A program made the translations under genes and the position numbers. Below are positions 50,330 through 57,763 of a DNA stretch of 64,000 nucleotides, one piece after another. Within the stretch, counting starts at the first letter, position 1; every line of letters begins with the position of its first letter. A model generated the notes under the pieces. That model was given only the letters and a program-made list of their open reading frames with translations. It was not told the DNA's origin and made no database searches. This DNA is from Acidimicrobiia bacterium (lineage in GTDB: Bacteria > Actinomycetota > Acidimicrobiia > IMCC26256 > PALSA-610), in contig DATBAK010000005.1 in assembly GCA_036271555.1 (NCBI GenBank), positions 1-64,000 on the forward strand, read 5' to 3'.

Positions 50330-51511
50330 GTGCCCGATGCCCTCCTCGTGAACGAGCCCTCCCAGCTCGCCGAGATCGTCCGCGTGCTTCGCGACGAGCC
50401 CCGCTACGGGCTCGACACCGAGTTCCAAGGCGAGCGCACGTACCACCCGCGACTCGCGCTCGTGCAGGTCGCGTGGCCGGGCGGGCTCGCGGTCATCGAC
50501 CCGCTCCTCGTCGACGTCGCGCCCCTCGGCGAGGTGCTCGGTGGGCCCGGCACGATGGTCGCCCACGCCGGCGACCAGGACCTCACGATCCTCGAACGGG
50601 CCTGCGGCGTCCGGCCCGCGCACCTCTTCGACACCCAGATCGCCGCCGGTTTCCTCGGCTTCGGGACCCCGTCGCTCGCCTCTCTGTGCGAGCGGATCCT
50701 CAACGTGCGCCTCGGCAAGGCCGACCGCCTCACCGACTGGACGCGCCGGCCGCTCACCGCCGACCAACTCACGTACGCGGCGTCCGATGTCGAGTACCTC
50801 GGCGCGATCTACGACTCGCTCGTCGGCCGGCTCGTCGAGGAAGGCCGGCTCGAGTGGGCGATCGACGAGTGCGAGGAACGGCGGCTGCGCGTGCGGGGTC
50901 GTCCCGATCCGCAGACCGCGTGGTGGCGCATCAAGGGGAGCCGGCAGCTGCGCGGCAAGTCGCGCGGCGTCGCGCAGGAGGTGTCGGCGTGGCGCGAGCG
51001 CGAGGCGGAGCGCGCCGACCTGCCGCCGCGGTTCGTGCTCCCCGATCTCGCGCTCGCGGGCATCATCGCCCGCGGGCCGCGCACGCGCGAGGACCTCTCG
51101 GCGGTGCGCGGGCTCGACGGCCGGCACGTGCGCGACGGAAGCGCGCAGGCGATCCTCGCCGCGGTCGCGCGGGGCCTCGACCTCACGCCCGCGGAGCTGC
51201 GGATGCCCGAGAGCGACGCGACCGACCGCTCGCTCGCGCCCGCGGTCACGGTGATCATGGCGTGGCTGTCGCAGCGCGCATCGGAGCTCGACCTCGAGCC
51301 GTCGTTGCTCGCCACGCGTGCCGACCTGAACGCGTTGCTCTCGGCCGGGACCGGTCGGCTCGCGACCGGATGGCGACTCGAGACCGTCGGCGAGCCGATC
51401 CGCCGACTCCTGACCGGCGAGGCTGCGATCGTCCTCGAGAAGGGCGGCCGGCGCATCACGCTCACTGACACGTTGACCGACACGCTCACCGACCCGCTCA
51501 CCGACCCGTAG
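50330..51511 (+). CDS. rnd: Ribonuclease D
   Basis: RNase D trims the 3' ends of tRNAs and other stable RNAs. The 393-residue protein has the DEDDy exonuclease motifs: G-L-D-T-E-F near residue 25, A-H-A-G-D-Q-D-L near residue 80, and Y-A-A-S-D-V-E-Y-L near residue 149, followed by the HRDC region. The C terminus is four copies of a four-residue [TP]-L-T-D unit from a 12-base DNA repeat, followed just after the stop by a CGGTCG microsatellite. The start is the GTG at 50330. Confidence 0.93.
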   Translation: MPDALLVNEPSQLAEIVRVLRDEPRYGLDTEFQGERTYHPRLALVQVAWPGGLAVIDPLLVDVAPLGEVLGGPGTMVAHAGDQDLTILERACGVRPAHLFDTQIAAGFLGFGTPSLASLCERILNVRLGKADRLTDWTRRPLTADQLTYAASDVEYLGAIYDSLVGRLVEEGRLEWAIDECEERRLRVRGRPDPQTAWWRIKGSRQLRGKSRGVAQEVSAWREREAERADLPPRFVLPDLALAGIIARGPRTREDLSAVRGLDGRHVRDGSAQAILAAVARGLDLTPAELRMPESDATDRSLAPAVTVIMAWLSQRASELDLEPSLLATRADLNALLSAGTGRLATGWRLETVGEPIRRLLTGEAAIVLEKGGRRITLTDTLTDTLTDPLTDP

Positions 51512-51535
51512 CGGTCGCGGTCGCGGTCGCGGTCG
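51458..51535 (+). repeat. Coding minisatellite and adjacent hexanucleotide microsatellite at the rnd 3' end
   Basis: Four 12-base units (consensus ACGCTCACCGAC, 51458-51505) encode [TP]-L-T-D repeats. After CCG and TAG, CGGTCG is repeated four times exactly (51512-51535). Slippage could extend or shorten the protein tail. Confidence 0.9.
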
Positions 51536-51568
51536 GAGGAACCGCGCCCGGTCGATAGGGTGCGGCGC

Positions 51569-52333
51569 ATGGCCCGTTTCGAAGTCGGTGTGCAACTCCA
51601 TCCGCAGGCGACGTCGCTCGACGCGCTGCGCACGGCGTGGAAGCGCGCCGACGAGATGGGCCTCGACAGCATCTGGGTCTGGGACCACTTCTATCCGCTG
51701 TACGGCGAGCCCGACGCGGAGCACTTCGAGGCCTACACGTTGCTCGCGGCGATGGCGGCCGACACCACGAACGCGCGCATCGGCGCGCTCGTGACGTGCA
51801 ACTCGTACCGCAACCCGAACCTGCTCGCCGACATGGCGCGCACGATCGATCACATCAGCGGTGGTCGCTTCATCCTCGGCATCGGCTCCGGATGGTTCGA
51901 GCGCGACTACGACGAGTACGGCTACGAGTTCGGCACCGCGCCTTCACGGTTGCGTGACCTCGGCGAGTCGCTGCCGGTGATCATGGAGCGACTCGGACGC
52001 TTGCATCCCGCGCCGGTCGGCAACCTGCCGATCCACATCGGCGGCAGCGGCGAGAAGGTCACGCTGCGGCTCGTCGCGCAGCACGCCGACGGCTGGAACT
52101 CGTTCGGTCCGCCCGACCGGTACGCGGCCAAGAGCCGCGTGCTCGACGAGTGGTGCGCGCGCCTCGATCGCAACCCCTCGCAGATCGAGCGCACGGTCGG
52201 CATCAACGCGAACGAGGTCGACGACTGGCAGGCGTACCTCGCCGCGGGCGCGACCCACCTGATCGTGATGATGGGCGACCCCTTCGACCTCGACCCCGCC
52301 CGCCGCCTGCTCGAGATCGCGCGCTCGTCGTAG
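51569..52333 (+). CDS. LLM-class F420-dependent oxidoreductase
   Basis: The 254-residue protein is a second luciferase-like enzyme: A-D-E-M-G-L-D-S-I-W-V-W-D-H-F near residue 28, I-D-H-I-S-G-G-R-F-I-L-G-I-G-S-G-W near residue 95, and P-I-H-I-G-G-S-G-E-K-V-T-L-R-L-V-A-Q-H-A-D-G-W-N near residue 153. It is shorter than most LLM proteins but no essential block is missing. The ATG at 51569 is chosen; a GTG lies at 51560. It belongs to a different subgroup from the gene at 48822. Substrate unknown. Confidence 0.9.
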   Translation: MARFEVGVQLHPQATSLDALRTAWKRADEMGLDSIWVWDHFYPLYGEPDAEHFEAYTLLAAMAADTTNARIGALVTCNSYRNPNLLADMARTIDHISGGRFILGIGSGWFERDYDEYGYEFGTAPSRLRDLGESLPVIMERLGRLHPAPVGNLPIHIGGSGEKVTLRLVAQHADGWNSFGPPDRYAAKSRVLDEWCARLDRNPSQIERTVGINANEVDDWQAYLAAGATHLIVMMGDPFDLDPARRLLEIARSS

Positions 52334-52345
52334 CCGCCGCCGCCT

Positions 52346-53311
52346 TCAGCGGATCGACCCGTCAATTGCTCGACGGGCCACTCTTCGGTGCATCCGCATC
52401 GGAATCCCGGCGGCGCCGAGCTCCGCGAGCAGGTCGTCGGGGCGACCTGTGACCTTGTCCCACGTGGCGAGCACGACGCGGAAGCCGTGGAACGCGGGGA
52501 CACTCCACTTCTGCTGGTCGCGTTCGTAGTCGCGCACGTCGTCGTGCCAGCGGCGACCGTTGGTCTCGAGAATCACGCGGGGCCCGGGAAACGCGAAGTC
52601 GAATCGATACGTCTGCCCGTTCCACTCGAGCGGAAACTCGCGCACGAAGTCGCGCAGACCGCGCGCGACGAGCAACCGGCGCGTCTTCACTTCGAGGGTC
52701 GAGCGAGCAGCGAACGTCGGGTCCAGCTCGTCGAGCAGCGCGCGGAGCCGCCTGATCCCCGCGACTCCGGGCTTCGCGTGCCGGGTCAAGTAGGCGCGGA
52801 GCGCCGCGATCGTGGTCAGGCGGCGACGACGCGCGTCCTCACACGCGATCTCGAGCGCCTCGTCGTCGAGGATCGCAGCCAGCGCGACCAAGGTCGCCTC
52901 GACGCCGGTGACGCGAACACCGTTCCAGGTCCGAACCATCGCGGCGGCGACGTCAACGGTGCGATGCACGACGACCTTGGAGTCGCGGGGACGGAACGTG
53001 CGAGGGACGACGATCTCGGCAGACGCCGCTCGTACTCCTTCCAGTCCGTACATCGCGCCGGCCGAGCGCCCGAACGCAGCCGCGTCGTCGCCGGCCCAGA
53101 GCAATGCCGCGCGCAACGACTGCTCCTGCGAGCGCGGGACGGACGTCAGCACATACGTGTCCGGCAGCACGCGCTCGACGAGCACCGCGTGCGCGAACGC
53201 GCCCAGCTGTTTGCGCGTGACACCTTCGGCCACTGCGTCGCGTCCTCGGAACGCGCCGACGGATGGCACGCCGAGTCGCGCCAGGACCGCGATCGCCGAC
53301 TTCTGGTCCAT
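52346..53311 (-). CDS. AbiEi-like / DUF559 (Vsr-endonuclease-fold) protein
   Basis: The 321-residue protein has an N-terminal winged-helix-like region (G-V-T-R-K-Q-L-G-A-F, V-L-V-E-R-V-L-P-D-T-Y-V-L) as in AbiEi-type antitoxins. Its C-terminal DUF559/Vsr-like part shows the nuclease pattern F-D-F-A-F-P-G-P-R-V-I-L-E-T-N-G-R-R-W-H. Such fusions are frequent multicopy genes in actinobacteria with no proven role. No AbiEii-type toxin lies beside it, so a toxin-antitoxin function is not supported by context. Confidence 0.82.
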   Translation of the reverse strand: MDQKSAIAVLARLGVPSVGAFRGRDAVAEGVTRKQLGAFAHAVLVERVLPDTYVLTSVPRSQEQSLRAALLWAGDDAAAFGRSAGAMYGLEGVRAASAEIVVPRTFRPRDSKVVVHRTVDVAAAMVRTWNGVRVTGVEATLVALAAILDDEALEIACEDARRRRLTTIAALRAYLTRHAKPGVAGIRRLRALLDELDPTFAARSTLEVKTRRLLVARGLRDFVREFPLEWNGQTYRFDFAFPGPRVILETNGRRWHDDVRDYERDQQKWSVPAFHGFRVVLATWDKVTGRPDDLLAELGAAGIPMRMHRRVARRAIDGSIR

Positions 53312-53382
53312 TGAGTTCCCCCACGGGGAATGGAAGGGCACAGAAGTGCCCGGGTCGTGGGGGAAGACGCGGAGAAGTCGGG

Positions 53383-54498
53383 CTACGCGGGGGTGTCGGC
53401 GAGCTCGCGGCCGATCTTCAGCAGGGAGGGCGACGCCGAGCCGAGGGTGAACTCGATCTGCTTGATCCAGAGGAAGTAGCGGTGGATCGGGTAGTCGACG
53501 TCGATGCTGATGCCGCCGTGGATGTGCAGCGCGGCGTGGCCGATGCGGCTGCCGCCCTCCGCGGCCCAGAACTTCGCGGTGGCGACCTCGAGCGGCACGA
53601 CGCGGCCCTCGTCGAGGTGCGTTGCGGCCTGGAGCATCGTGAGCTCGATGCCCTGGTTGTCGATGAAGCACTCGGCCATGCGCTGACCGACCGCCTGGAA
53701 CGTCGCGATCTGGCGGTCGAACTGCTTGCGGTCGATGCTGTACTGCGCGGTGATACGCATCGCGCGGTCGGCAACGCCGGACACGATCGCGCACAACGCG
53801 ACCGTTGTGCGCGCCAGCGTCCAATCGAGCATCTCGCGGCCGCGCGCAACCTCGCCGAGGAGCGCGTCGCCGCCCACGCGCACGCCGTCGAGCTCGACGT
53901 GTGACTGGGGCTCGAAGTTCTCGGTCTCCTGACGCGTCGCGCGCAGCCCCGCAGCATCGGTCGGCACGAGGAACAGCGCGAGGTCGTCGTCGACGGTCGC
54001 GGGCACGAGCACGTGTGACGCGACGTGGAAGTACGGCACGCACGACTTCACGCCGTCGATGCGCCAGCCGTCGCCGTCGGCCTTCGCCGTCGTGGTCGGC
54101 GCGTCGGTCGGGCTGAGCAGCTCGGTGAGCGCGGCGGTGAGCACGGTCGTGCCCGCGGTGACGCCGTCGAGCAACGCCTGCTGCGCGTCGGAGCCGAACT
54201 GCGCGATCGGCAGCGCGGCCGACACGAGGCACGGCACGAGCGGCAGCGGCGCGACGTGGCGACCGACTTCTTGGAGCACGAGGCACAAGTCGAGGAAGCC
54301 GAAGCCGAGCCCACCGTGCGCCTCGGGGATCGCGACGCCGAGCAGGTTCGCCTTCGCGAGCTCCCCCCACGTGTCGCGATCGAAGGCGTCGCCCGAGCGC
54401 TCGACCGCCTTCAGGTGCTGCAGCGTCATGCGGTCGCCGAGGATCTGACCGATGAGCGTGGTCAGATCCTGCTGGGTCTCCGTGAGCGAGAAGTCCAT
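53383..54498 (-). CDS. Acyl-CoA dehydrogenase, FadE28/ChsE1-like subunit
   Basis: The 371-residue protein has the ACAD fold from M-D-F-S-L-T-E-T-Q-Q-D-L to an ending with H-I-H-G-G-I-S-I-D-V-D-Y-P-I-H-R-Y-F-L-W-I-K-Q, but lacks the usual E-G-T catalytic motif. This is the pattern of FadE28-type partners that form alpha2beta2 complexes with FadE29-type subunits in steroid side-chain oxidation. The FadE29-like gene lies directly upstream on the same strand, 41 bases away across a short triplicated repeat. GGAGGACGGAC precedes the ATG. Assignment to steroids rather than other branched acyl-CoAs is inference. Confidence 0.85.
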   Translation of the reverse strand: MDFSLTETQQDLTTLIGQILGDRMTLQHLKAVERSGDAFDRDTWGELAKANLLGVAIPEAHGGLGFGFLDLCLVLQEVGRHVAPLPLVPCLVSAALPIAQFGSDAQQALLDGVTAGTTVLTAALTELLSPTDAPTTTAKADGDGWRIDGVKSCVPYFHVASHVLVPATVDDDLALFLVPTDAAGLRATRQETENFEPQSHVELDGVRVGGDALLGEVARGREMLDWTLARTTVALCAIVSGVADRAMRITAQYSIDRKQFDRQIATFQAVGQRMAECFIDNQGIELTMLQAATHLDEGRVVPLEVATAKFWAAEGGSRIGHAALHIHGGISIDVDYPIHRYFLWIKQIEFTLGSASPSLLKIGRELADTPA

Positions 54499-54511
54499 GT
54501 CCGTCCTCCGG

Positions 54512-54543
54512 GCGCGATCAGTGCGCGATCAGTGCGCGATCAG
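54512..54543. repeat. Triplicated 11-bp repeat between the two acyl-CoA dehydrogenase genes
   Basis: GCGCGATCAGT occurs three times in tandem (54512-54522, 54523-54533, 54534-54544 with a last-base change). The third copy contains the stop codon of the upstream gene; each copy carries TCA, so the minus strand has a TGA in every repeat. Confidence 0.9.
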
Positions 54544-55718
54544 CGCGGGCTGCCGGGCATGTTCAGCCCGAAGATGGCGATCAGGTCGCGTTGCATCTCG
54601 TTCGTGCCGCCGCCGAACGTGAGGATGTGCATCGAGCGCACGAGCGCCTCGAGCCGTCCGCGCAACACCGCGTCGGGTGAGCCGCGCCGCAGCGTCGCCG
54701 CGGGACCCATGACCTCGAGCAGCAGGCGCGCGGCCTCCATGTAGAACTCGGTGCCGTAGACCTTGATCGTCGACGCGTCGGCCGGGTTCAACGGCGCACC
54801 GTTCGACGCGTTCGACGCGATCCGCCAGTTCGCGAGCTTCAGGAACTCGAGCTTGGCGTGCACACGCGCGAGGTTGAGCTGCACCCAGTCCTGGTCGATC
54901 ACGCGGCTGCCGTCGGCGAGTCGCGTGTTCTGCGCCCACTCGCGTACGTCGTGCAGCTGGCGGTCGATCACACCCGACGAGCACAACGTGACGCGCTCGT
55001 GGTTGAGCTGGTTCGTGATGAGGTTCCAGCCCTGGTTCTCCTCACCGACGAGGTTCGCCGCAGGCACGCGCACGTTGTCGTACGTCGTGATGTTCGTGTT
55101 GACGGAGCCGAAGTTGTCGATCGGCTGCACGCTGAAGCCGGGCGTGTCGGTCGGCACGATGATGATCGAGATGCCCTTGTGCTTCTTCACCTCGGTGTTG
55201 GTACGCACCGCGAGCCAGATGTAGTCGGCGTCGGTCGCGAGGCTGGTGAAGACCTTCTGGCCGTTGATCACGTACTCGTCGCCGTCGCGCACCGCACGCG
55301 TCCGCAGCGACGCGAGGTCGGTGCCGGCGTCGGCCTCGGTGTAGCCGATCGCGAAGTGGATCTCACCGGCGAGGATCTTCGGGATGAAGAAGTTCTTCTG
55401 CTCGTCGGAACCGAAACGCATGATCGTCGGCGCGACCGAGTTGATCGTGAGCATCGGCACCGGCGCGCCCGCGCGCATCGACTCGTCGAAGAAGACGTAC
55501 TGCTCCATAGGGCCGAGCTCTTTGCCGCCCCACTCCTTCGGCCACTGCAGCCCGACCCAACCGTCGGCGGACATCTGCTTGAAGATCGCGCGCGGCGCCT
55601 CACCCGCGCCCTCGCTGCCGCGCAGCTGATCCTCGACCTCGGGCGTGAGGAGCTGCGTGTAATACGCGCGCAGCTCGTCGCGCATCGCCTCGTGTTCCTT
55701 CGAATACCCGACGTACAT
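54540..55718 (-). CDS. Acyl-CoA dehydrogenase, FadE29/ChsE2-like subunit
   Basis: A 392-residue ACAD close in layout to mycobacterial FadE29: G-L-Q-W-P-K-E-W-G-G-K near residue 55, F-A-I-G-Y-T-E-A-D-A-G-T-D-L-A-S-L near residue 121, I-N-G-Q-K-V-F-T-S, and I-L-T-F-G-G-G-T-N-E-M-Q-R-D near the end. FadE28/FadE29 pairs dehydrogenate short steroid side-chain acyl-CoAs. The ATG at 55718 has GGAGGG 7 bases upstream. A KstR-type motif lies 18 bases upstream. P450, ferredoxin and SDR genes lie upstream on the same strand, as in the igr-type cholesterol operon. Confidence 0.9.
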   Translation of the reverse strand: MYVGYSKEHEAMRDELRAYYTQLLTPEVEDQLRGSEGAGEAPRAIFKQMSADGWVGLQWPKEWGGKELGPMEQYVFFDESMRAGAPVPMLTINSVAPTIMRFGSDEQKNFFIPKILAGEIHFAIGYTEADAGTDLASLRTRAVRDGDEYVINGQKVFTSLATDADYIWLAVRTNTEVKKHKGISIIIVPTDTPGFSVQPIDNFGSVNTNITTYDNVRVPAANLVGEENQGWNLITNQLNHERVTLCSSGVIDRQLHDVREWAQNTRLADGSRVIDQDWVQLNLARVHAKLEFLKLANWRIASNASNGAPLNPADASTIKVYGTEFYMEAARLLLEVMGPAATLRRGSPDAVLRGRLEALVRSMHILTFGGGTNEMQRDLIAIFGLNMPGSPR

Positions 55719-55735
55719 GCGCGTGCCCTCCGAAG

Positions 55736-55749
55736 TAGAACCCGTTTCA
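55736..55749. promoter_or_regulatory. KstR-like operator upstream of the FadE29/FadE28-like pair
   Basis: TAGAACCCGTTTCA fits the mycobacterial KstR consensus TnnAACnnGTTnnA at every fixed position. It is 18 bases upstream of the fadE29-like start, a repressor position. No KstR gene is in the window. Confidence 0.65.
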
Positions 55750-55863
55750 CATCTTGGCCCGCGGTGAGCACCACGATCCACTGCGACCCGAGGCGCCGGG
55801 AGCGGTGAGCGCCCGCGGGCCGCGTATCCCGGCCCGCAAAGAGCGCGACCAGAAACCGTTCGA

Positions 55864-56349
55864 CTAGACCGTCGCGCCGGTGACCGGGCTCGACCGGGGG
55901 CTTCCGACGAGCACGAGCGGCCACGCTCGATCCTCGGCGTCGGCCGAAGTGACGCAGTTGATGCGGATCCCGAGCGCGACGAGCTCGCCGGCGCGCGCCA
56001 CGGTGTAGCGCACGATCGAGTCGTCGTCGGCGTACGCGACGCTCGCGATCACGGCGCCCTCGATCATGTTCGGGATCACACGCTCCGTCATCTCGACCGC
56101 GAGTCCCGCGCAGTTGAAGAGGTTGTTCACGATCGCGCCGATCGCGTCGACGGTGCGCGCGATCGCGTCGGGATCGTGCAGGTCGGTCTCGCTGAAGCTC
56201 GCGATGCCGACGATGTCGGGCTTGCGCACGTCGACCGTGTGAACTTCGGCACCGAGGTCGACGAGGATGCGCGTCGTCGCCTCGCCCAGGCCCGACGCCG
56301 CGCCCGTGACGATGCAGCGGCGCACCGAGTAGCCGAGGACGTCGTCCAC
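55864..56349 (-). CDS. Shortened SDR-family protein
   Basis: The 161-residue protein begins like a classical SDR (V-T-G-A-A-S-G-L-G-E-A near residue 11, V-D-V-R near residue 35, N-C-A-G near residue 72) and resembles the 3-alpha-hydroxysteroid dehydrogenase subgroup. It lacks roughly 80 residues in the middle and end, and the active-site Y-x-x-x-K appears as Y-T-V-A-R. No frameshift is evident: the deletion is in frame. It may be inactive or structural. The GTG start shares a base with the ferredoxin stop (TAGTG), so it is co-translated with the P450 operon. Confidence 0.75.
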   Translation of the reverse strand: MDDVLGYSVRRCIVTGAASGLGEATTRILVDLGAEVHTVDVRKPDIVGIASFSETDLHDPDAIARTVDAIGAIVNNLFNCAGLAVEMTERVIPNMIEGAVIASVAYADDDSIVRYTVARAGELVALGIRINCVTSADAEDRAWPLVLVGSPRSSPVTGATV

Positions 56350-56543
56350 TACTCGACGGTGATCGCGCGCTCGGGACAGTTCTCCTCGCCGGCGCGCGCC
56401 TGCACTGCGAGGTCGTCGCCGACGTCGTCCTGGAGGACGACGCAGTGCCCGAAGTCGTCGGTGCCGAACACATCGGGCGCGAGCACGTAGCAACGCCCGT
56501 GCCCCGTGCAGACCTCCGCGTCGACGCGGACCTTCAACGGCAT
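56349..56543 (-). CDS. [3Fe-4S]-type ferredoxin, P450 redox partner
   Basis: The 64-residue ferredoxin has C-T-G-H-G-R-C near residue 12 and N-C-P near residue 56, the C-x-x-[x]-x-x-C...C-P pattern of actinobacterial P450 ferredoxins, with His at the variable cluster position. It starts in a TGATG overlap with the P450 stop and so is stoichiometrically linked to it. It should deliver electrons to the P450; no reductase gene is in this cluster. Confidence 0.92.
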   Translation of the reverse strand: MPLKVRVDAEVCTGHGRCYVLAPDVFGTDDFGHCVVLQDDVGDDLAVQARAGEENCPERAITVE

Positions 56544-57724
56544 CAGGACGCCGCCGGCGTGAACACGAGCGGGAGGTACTCGACCGCACGGATGCCCATC
56601 GTGTACTTCGGGGTCTCGCCGGACTTGATCGCGTAGTCGGGGATGCGCCGGTGGAGTTCCTCGAGCGCGACGCGCATCTCGAGCCGCGCGAGGTGCGAGC
56701 CGAGGCAGCGGTGCACACCGCCGCCGAACGCGAGGTGGCGGTTGCCCTGGCGCTCGAGGTCGACGACGTCGGCGTCGGGGAACTCCGAGGAGTCGACGTT
56801 CGCCGCGCCGAGGAGGCACATCACCGAGTCGCCGGCCTTGATCTCCTCTTCGCCGATCACGCAATCGCTCATGGCGACGCGGGGCACGCCCGGCACCGGC
56901 GTCTCCCACCGCAGCAACTCCTCGACCGCCGCGGGAACCAACGACAGGTCGTTCGCGATCGCATCGCGCCGGTCGGGATGGTTCGCGAGGTACGCGACGG
57001 CGCACGTGAGCGACGCGGTGACGGTGTCGAGACCGGCGAGCAGGAAGAGGTACGAGATGTCGAGGATGTCCTCGTCGGTGAGGCGCTGCCCTTCGACCTC
57101 GGCGGCGACGAAGCCGGAGATGAGGTCGTCGCGCGGCTCGGCGCGGCGCGCGTCCACGATCTTCTGGAAGTACGCGTAGATCTCCTGCCCGGTCGCGGAC
57201 TGCACGGCCTTCGCATCGTCGGGTGTGTCGCCGACGGGCCGGATGATGTCGTCCTTGAACCGCAGGAAGAGATCGAGGTCCTCGAGCGGGAGACCCATCA
57301 GCGCGAGGAACACGGTGCACGGCAGCGGGATCGCGAACTCGTCGCTGAGCTCGCACTCGCCGCGCGCCACGAACCCGTCGATGAGCTCGTTCACGAGCCG
57401 GCGCACCTCGGGCTCGAGCTTCGCGACCTCCTTCGGCGCGAACAGCGGGTCGAGGAGGCGGCGGAACTTCACGTGGCCGGGCGGGTCGACCTGGAGCGGG
57501 ATCAGCGGCCGGATGTTGCCGATGCTGATCGCGTCCATGTTCGAGGAGAACTGCTCGGGATTGCGCAGCGTGCTCATCACGTGCTCGTGCTTGGCGACGA
57601 TCACCATGCCGTCCATGCGCATCACCGGCGCGCTCTCGTGCAGCGCGCGGTAGCCCGGTTGGGGCGACGCGGCGATCTCCTGGTCGAAGTCCGCCCCGCC
57701 GAAGCCCGACATCACGTCCGCCAT
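56543..57724 (-). CDS. Cytochrome P450
   Basis: The 393-residue soluble P450 shows the I-helix oxygen motif L-A-G-L-D-T-V-T-A near residue 235, the E-x-x-R pair in E-E-L-L-R-W-E-T near residue 275, and the heme loop F-G-G-G-V-H-R-C-L-G near residue 340 with the Cys ligand. It is the first gene of P450-ferredoxin-SDR, next to steroid-type acyl-CoA dehydrogenases, so terminal or side-chain hydroxylation is plausible. The CYP family cannot be fixed by eye. An 18-bp palindrome lies 22 bases upstream. Confidence 0.94.
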   Translation of the reverse strand: MADVMSGFGGADFDQEIAASPQPGYRALHESAPVMRMDGMVIVAKHEHVMSTLRNPEQFSSNMDAISIGNIRPLIPLQVDPPGHVKFRRLLDPLFAPKEVAKLEPEVRRLVNELIDGFVARGECELSDEFAIPLPCTVFLALMGLPLEDLDLFLRFKDDIIRPVGDTPDDAKAVQSATGQEIYAYFQKIVDARRAEPRDDLISGFVAAEVEGQRLTDEDILDISYLFLLAGLDTVTASLTCAVAYLANHPDRRDAIANDLSLVPAAVEELLRWETPVPGVPRVAMSDCVIGEEEIKAGDSVMCLLGAANVDSSEFPDADVVDLERQGNRHLAFGGGVHRCLGSHLARLEMRVALEELHRRIPDYAIKSGETPKYTMGIRAVEYLPLVFTPAAS

Positions 57725-57745
57725 GGTGTTCTCCCCGCTCGGAAA

Positions 57746-57763
57746 CCTGACGTCGTCGTCAGG
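57746..57763. promoter_or_regulatory. Palindromic operator upstream of the P450 operon
   Basis: CCTGACG-TCGT-CGTCAGG, two exact 7-bp arms, between the P450 start (57724) and the aldo/keto reductase stop (57764). It shares CTGAC-N6-GTCAG with the operator at 23149-23174. It could also act as the aldo/keto reductase terminator. Confidence 0.6.

Noticed and set aside
52346-53311. Toxin-antitoxin or defence island around the AbiEi-like gene
   Set aside because: No toxin partner or other defence gene is adjacent; the family is common as a solitary gene in actinobacteria.
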